This document shows, piece after piece, positions 61,037-64,000 of a stretch of DNA of 64,000 nucleotides. The stretch covers positions 13,225,855 to 13,289,854 of the forward strand of contig NC_049983.1 of NCBI RefSeq assembly GCF_000003815.2. The letters run 5' to 3'. Source of the stretch: Branchiostoma floridae. Taxonomy: Eukaryota; Chordata; Leptocardii; Amphioxiformes; Branchiostomatidae. The position numbers and the translations under genes were made by a program. The notes under the pieces were generated by a model. That model was given only the letters and a program-made list of their open reading frames with translations. It did no database searches and was not told the DNA's origin. The first letter of the stretch is position 1, and each line of letters starts with the position of its first letter.

Positions 61037-64000
61037 CTGTAGAAACAGAGAATGGAAGTTGTTTTTAGCTATTGATGTCAAAATAGAAAATATTGATATT
61101 TGCATTATAGTAAATATATCATATGGAATGTCAATCCATATTTGATCCCACAGATAAGTATTATTTGGTGGTAACAACCATACTGTGAGAAGGGCTGACT
61201 TGCTATGCAATCTCTCCCCTTTAAAATACGTAGTACGTATATACGTAGCAGTCAGGGTTCCAAGGTTGAGGCAATGATATTGACTCTAAAAAGTGTATTC
61301 TAAATATTTTAATACCAAGCACTTGAAACCAATGGTACAATGCTGAGAGGAACCCAGCTACTTGTATCTTATACAATGTACAAGTACAAAGTACCTCAAG
61401 CAGTATTTTCTGTTTTAAAGTTTGCTTTAGCATAGGATTTTGAAATGTGACACTTTCTGCACTGACTTGCTGCAACCAATTTGGTAAGTGCTAATCTAGC
61501 CAAGAGCAGATAAAAGGCTGTAGAAATTATATATCATCATTAACCCTTAATAGTCTGTACTTGCAAGCGCATAGAAGTTTATGGTGATTCAAACATAAGC
61601 ACCAGCATCCTTTGTAGAGGTAAGAAAGCCAGGCTAAGTGCCATACCATGAACTTCAGTACATGACTCTTGGGAGAATGGATAACAGACATGTCAAATTT
61701 ACACCAATGTGAAAGATTAGGCACATCTAACAAGATAAGCCAATGCCCTAAATCCTTCAAAATGATTTAAGTGTGAAGAAAAGCTGGCCAATAATGTGTG
61801 CTGCTTTTACTTATTGTGCCACATATATAAGGGTGATAGAAAAAAAAGTATTCGTATCAAAAGTGAACATTTCTCTAGCAAAAGATTTACCACCAACCAA
61901 TACAAAATGAACCATCAATTGGAATTGGCTGCTCTGAAATGGGACACCCTTTCATTTTCCATCTGTTGTATCATCACCTATGACGCCTGACATCAAATGA
62001 TTTTCCCTTACATCTATTATGGGATAAATAGCACTAGTCATCAACAGCAATGCTAGCATAACTTCAAGTTAATTGAATAAGACTGTTATGCTTCGATTCT
62101 TGTAAAGACAGTATTGTAAAAAAAAGTTTTTAAACCATCTGCAGGAGTGCCAGTCTTAAACTTTGGTGCTATCCTATAGAACTTTTATGGCTCAAAGTAT
62201 GGTTGCTACAGCTGTTTATATTGGGGAAACTTAATTCCACATACAGAAGGTGCCACTTTTACGGCATTTAATATTTCATAATCCACAAAAGGTGCACACT
62301 GGAGCCGTGACTGTCATAAAAAGGTGATAAATAAAGCTAGTCCACCTCCCATTTCCTTGAATTATTTAAGAAACGAAATAAAAAGCTAGTAAAGAGGATT
62401 ACTGTGCAACACACTCTGATGGAAGTAGCACCAGTTAAAAGAAATAAATGGGTGATAAAAGACAGGAGCAGTAACTATACAGTCCTGGCGAGGGACCTGT
62501 GCCGACCCCTGGGGTCATCCCCATCAACAGGCCTGCACACACAGCAACACTGTTGCACGGGTTAATTGAGACATCGTATTCCGTGCATTGTATGGCACCG
62601 TCTTGCCATTCAAAACCTATTTCTCATAAGTTCAACTACATCTTTGTACTGTTGGTCCTAAAACACATCTGGTCATAACTACAGTCATTAAAACAACTCA
62701 AAAAGAGCAACATGGTGATCAACAGTTGTTATGATCAGTGACAAACTCAGAAGTGTGATTTTACTAGGTGACAAACATAGTTATTGTTATGAAGGACCTT
62801 TAGGGTACAGAGTAAGATTAGCAGGGAAATGTATGGACCTGAATTAGAGGGGCTGATTCTTATCAGCTGTCAAATCTTGAACTTGAAAATGATCTTTATC
62901 TTCTTAGTCAGGTTCGCTAGGATATGTGGACTTGCACGTGTACTCAAGCTCAGCTATGACAAGAGGCAATTTTGCAAACGGAGTAATACAAACTGTCATG
63001 TAGGGTCCACTGGGAAATATGCAACATTTTCAGGTTGAGAGGGTTAAAACGTACAATGGTTTATAGATTATAAAGTATGAAATATTCATTCTCCTGAATT
63101 TAGTCTTCAAACTATATCCTCTTTGCATAGTCTAACATGTGCAACCATGCGTCTCTCCAGGAGAGTTCTCTCAGATGAGTGAACATAGCACACGACTTTA
63201 ATGGAGCACTAAAAGGATTCACATTGCTGCACATGGCGGGCTTGGTCCATTCATCTTTCACTTTGACTCTAGAGGATAATGTTGTAATCCTCATGCCTTA
63301 AGCTCTGCTTGTCTTGATACTCACAGAATCCCAGCTGTCAGTAACTTCATCTGCTGATCAAATTCAGTCTTGTGCTTACAGCAGCAATAAATCATGGAGA
63401 CCTTCTTTACATTAGCAATGAAAGTAGTTCCTTGATATGTCACAGCTCCGTTTTTACCTCCAGGGAAAACTATCAAGCCCAAGTCTCATACTTTACATTA
63501 AAAGCTCTTAATTGAGTTTAGAGCCAATGGTACAATCACCAAGCACAACATCATTAATCACTTTCAGATACTTGCTAATGCTCGTACAGCATAAAGGCTT
63601 TGAATAAACCACTTTGGTGTAGTGACTTTCAATCCCCCTTCTGGACTACATAGTCACAGGTTCAGAGCCACAGCACACCCGGTGGTATTCTGGACCTGGA
63701 CCTGCATCATTCAATCAATGCTGGCTTATTTTTGCCAAAACTTTCTTGGTAAGGTGAGAATAATGTTTTTCCACATCAAAGCCTCTAATACCTTATATGG
63801 ATGAAAGAGTAGGATCAAGGCAGGGCAGTGCCAGAGGATCCACCGGATTGAAATGCATACATCAACATGGTGAGAGTAAGACTAAAGGATTTGCAACCAC
63901 CGTGTATCATGAGACCTTCCACAAACTTCATTTCTGCACGAATCTTCATCATTAACAAAGCTGCAAAGAAAGTGACAGGTAGTAATCAATTTTTCATCTG
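61037..64000. other. Intron / 5' region of the alpha2/delta gene, no supported exon
   Basis: AT-rich. The exons for the signal peptide and first ~100 residues were not recognised and probably lie beyond 64000. A minus-strand acceptor-donor pair near 63900-63975 (decoding to about MKIRAEMKFVE) loosely resembles the helical N-terminal region of the family but is too short to call. Confidence 0.35.
63035..63047. mobile_element. Solo end of the piggyBac-like family
   Basis: TTGAGAGGGTTAA is the exact complement of the left 13 bp of the 25287-26380 element, TTAA included. No matching partner end was found nearby, so it may be a remnant. Confidence 0.45.

Noticed and set aside
63900-63975. Possible upstream alpha2/delta exon on the minus strand
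   Set aside because: Similarity to the N-terminal helix is too weak and too short, and the link in phase to 61036 cannot be verified.
1-64000. CRISPR arrays, bacterial operons, tRNA or rRNA genes
   Set aside because: None seen; intron structure and repeat content are those of an animal nuclear genome.

Overview
The window is animal nuclear DNA. Coding regions are split by short GT-AG introns, 3' ends carry AATAAA signals, intergenic DNA is AT-rich, and small DNA transposons and decayed non-LTR retroelements are scattered throughout. The gene content (a Porcupine O-acyltransferase, an alpha2/delta calcium-channel subunit with vertebrate-like layout, an intronless kelch-like gene, secreted VWC proteins) and a CR1-like retroelement fit an invertebrate deuterostome. 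A cephalochordate (amphioxus) is my best guess, from protein resemblance and repeat style, without any database search.

Layout. 0.4-2.8 kb (- strand): a C2H2 zinc-finger gene whose N-terminal exon is a 20-unit coding minisatellite. 3.2-3.4 kb: a GC-rich patch with a possible first exon. 3.9-21.9 kb (+ strand): a tandem family of small secreted cysteine-rich VWC genes. It has one damaged 5' member, one intact three-module gene (520 aa, three furin-like sites), one partial member, one compact two-exon gene (147 aa), and two orphan exon relics. Inserted in this stretch are a kelch-like gene (7.4-9.1 kb, - strand), an 8-bp-TSD MITE, a ~2 kb inverted satellite block, a CCGGTT array and fold-back elements. 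22.7-28.6 kb (- strand): a complete 13-exon porcupine gene (557 aa). It is head-to-head with an 8-exon WD40 gene (29.6-33.1 kb, + strand, 339 aa). 36.2-61.0 kb (- strand): about 40 exons of a CACNA2D-type gene. The C-terminus is complete, and the signal-peptide exons lie beyond the window.

The two most interesting systems are these. (1) The VWC cluster is built entirely from symmetric phase-1 exons, so modules can be duplicated without breaking frame, and the precursor could be cut into VWC-containing pieces. (2) The alpha2/delta gene shows two tandemly duplicated exon pairs (90/90 bp and 50/50 bp) that look mutually exclusive, both in the VWA-to-Cache region. It also has two in-frame microexons (18 and 21 bp) near a region alternatively spliced in vertebrates, and an intron with a perfect U12 AT-AC donor near its 3' end. 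One conserved exon (40299-40366) carries a frame conflict.

All exon boundaries were read by eye from splice signals, reading-phase continuity and remembered family motifs. Phase is continuous through porcupine, the WD gene, the three-module VWC gene and every alpha2/delta exon except the one noted.
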